Shown here one piece after another: positions 61,732 to 64,000 of a stretch of DNA of 64,000 nt. The number at the start of each line of letters is the position of its first letter. Within the stretch, counting starts at the first letter, position 1. The notes beneath the pieces were generated by a model. That model was not told where the DNA came from, ran no database searches, and was given only the letters and a program-made list of their open reading frames with translations. A program made the translations under genes and the position numbers. The DNA is from Pseudarthrobacter sp. GA104 (GTDB taxonomy: Bacteria; Actinomycetota; Actinomycetes; Actinomycetales; Micrococcaceae): assembly GCF_009741265.1 (NCBI RefSeq), contig NZ_WOWL01000001.1:2356001-2420000 (forward strand), written 5' to 3'.

Positions 61732-62037
61732 ATGGCTAAGAAGTCCAAGATTGCTCGCAACGAGCAGCGCAAGGTCATCGTGGAGCGTTACGCTGCAAAG
61801 CGCCTCGAGCTGAAGAAGACCCTGGTTGACGAAAACGCAACCGACGAAGCACGCGAAGCGGCCCGCCTGGGCCTGCAGAAGCTGCCCCGCAACGCGTCCC
61901 CGATCCGTCTGCGTAACCGCGACATCATCGACGGCCGCCCCCGCGGTACCTTCCAGAAGTTCGGCATCTCCCGTGTCCGCTTCCGCGACATGGCCCACAA
62001 GGGCGAACTTCCGGGCATCACCAAGTCTTCCTGGTAA
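61732..62037 (+). CDS. rpsN: 30S ribosomal protein S14 (zinc-free long form)
   Basis: This 101-residue protein is the long S14 form: [20 protein letters not shown], and the central [22 protein letters not shown] where the C+ form has its zinc cysteines. It ends [11 protein letters not shown]. The small-subunit protein is needed for late 30S assembly. It is the third gene of the operon, followed by a strong terminator. Having L28, L33 and S14 all in zinc-free forms fits the arrangement that is Zur-controlled in some actinobacteria, but another S14 copy elsewhere would be needed to show that. Confidence 0.95.
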   Translation: MAKKSKIARNEQRKVIVERYAAKRLELKKTLVDENATDEAREAARLGLQKLPRNASPIRLRNRDIIDGRPRGTFQKFGISRVRFRDMAHKGELPGITKSSW

Positions 62038-62064
62038 TCCAGCACTGCTGATACCAGCTGCTTG

Positions 62065-62100
62065 AAAAGGGCCGGCAACCTCACGGTTGCCGGCCCTTTT
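62065..62100 (+). terminator. Intrinsic terminator after rpsN
   Basis: AAAAGGGCCGGCAACC pairs perfectly with GGTTGCCGGCCCTTTT around a TCAC loop, ending in a T run. It is a textbook intrinsic terminator. Confidence 0.95.
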
Positions 62101-62258
62101 GCTGTTAAGGATTCTCCGGTTGGCGTCCTTCGATCCGGCGGCCAGGCACTGTGCTGCAGCACACAGGAACGGGATACGACGCCGGGTGGGCTCCCGCGGC
62201 CGCCCGTGGGCCGCTTTGCCGCGGAAACACGGGGTTCAGAGGGCCTCGCCAGGGGGAT

Positions 62259-62287
62259 TTGCGGAGGCCCCCGGGGAGGTGTATTGT
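62259..62287 (+). promoter_or_regulatory. Candidate rrn promoter
   Basis: TTGCGG (62259-62264), a 17-base GC-rich spacer and TATTGT (62282-62287) lie about 415 bases before the 16S 5' end. Other rrn promoters may exist in the 665-base gap 62038-62702, where I see no gene apart from a short palindrome near 62147-62162 and this leader. Confidence 0.5.
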
Positions 62288-62527
62288 TTTCTAAGTCGCC
62301 GCGAGGGAGACAGCGAAGAGCTGGTTACCGCGGGCGGCCAAACCCCCAAAATCAAGACCAAATTCTGGCAGGGCTTTCGAGCGCTCCTGAAGAGGTGGGG
62401 ACGACTTCCCGCCGATGAGAATCCTGAAACACGGATTTGCATCGGAACGGAGAGTCGGGTAAGTTTGAAAAGTTGCTCCGGAGCGATCCACGGTGGTTTT
62501 TTGCTGGTGGTGGTGCCGGGTGTGTCT

Positions 62528-62553
62528 GTTGTTTGAGAACTCAATAGTGTGCC
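62528..62553 (+). promoter_or_regulatory. rrn leader boxA antitermination element
   Basis: GTTTGAGAACTCAATAGTGT, with TGTTG before it, is the conserved actinobacterial rrn leader sequence (boxA/NusB-site) found shortly before 16S. It recruits antitermination factors so the rrn operon is read through. Confidence 0.8.
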
Positions 62554-62702
62554 AAGTTTGTTGATACCAATTGTTTTAGTGATTGGTTGAATTGACCGGG
62601 CTGTCCGCCCCTGTGGGTGGTCTGGTTTTTACAGCTGGTTTCAAATTTTGTGCAGCCTTTTTGTCCCGTTTTCCCGGGGCTGGGGGTTGTGTCTGTTTTA
62701 CT

Positions 62703-64000
<1,298 letters not shown>

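Noticed and set aside
62101..62536. Open frames between rpsN and 16S
   Set aside because: They lie in the rrn promoter and leader region, have no ribosome site or family motif, and rrn leaders are not coding.

Overview
The window is high-GC actinobacterial DNA. A partial 16S rRNA gene at the right end reads as Micrococcaceae, Arthrobacter/Pseudarthrobacter group. The DUF222-HNH nuclease, LtrA, DtxR-type iron box, actinobacterial rrn leader and many apparently leaderless genes agree with this. It looks like ordinary chromosome: no insertion sequence, phage module, CRISPR array or tRNA gene was seen. Functions come from reading the translated sequence by eye; no database search was run.

Layout. 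0-5 kb: the start of ptsI (leftward), a TetR regulator and the mannitol operon mtlA-mtlD. EI would phosphorylate HPr (outside the window), which feeds the fused mannitol EII; MtlD turns mannitol-1-phosphate into fructose-6-phosphate. 5-11 kb: a GNAT acetyltransferase, a sugar porter, a DHA2 drug exporter, an RraA-family protein and another MFS carrier. 11-19 kb: a TetR regulator and NAD-type malic enzyme sharing a pair of matching dyads, then small conserved genes, a LysE exporter divergent from an Lrp regulator, a second Lrp gene, glutamyl-Q tRNA(Asp) synthetase and an HD hydrolase. 18.6-24.8 kb: LtrA, an unusual GNAT-AAA+ fusion, a DUF4242 protein, lactate dehydrogenase and secreted gamma-glutamyltransferase. 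24.9-29.7 kb: a leftward asparagine/aspartate operon (GntR regulator, asparaginase, aspartase, permease). 30-36 kb: a HipBA toxin-antitoxin pair whose antitoxin seems to start at ACG, an MFS carrier, a UDG-like protein, a DUF222-HNH nuclease and a possible GIY-YIG protein. 36-45.9 kb: amidohydrolase, S4 protein, sulfite-oxidase-like enzyme, NmrA-type and aldo/keto reductases, YchJ, membrane proteins and a large acyl-CoA dehydrogenase.

46-52 kb holds the most notable system: a tightly overlapped jetA-jetB-jetC operon (Wadjet/MksFEB-type SMC complex) without the expected TOPRIM nuclease gene jetD. It is followed by a 91-bp palindrome. 52-57 kb is an iron-siderophore uptake operon (binding protein, two permeases, ATPase, siderophore-interacting reductase) behind a DtxR/IdeR-type box. 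57-61 kb has a GH16-type lipoprotein, two paralogous SGNH hydrolases, a YciI-like protein and a MarR regulator. 61.3-62.0 kb is a ribosomal protein operon (L28-L33-S14, cysteine-poor forms), followed by the rrn leader and 16S.

A recurring regulatory theme is a TANNNT-like -10 element six or seven bases before the start codon, found at about fourteen genes. This suggests leaderless mRNAs are common here.
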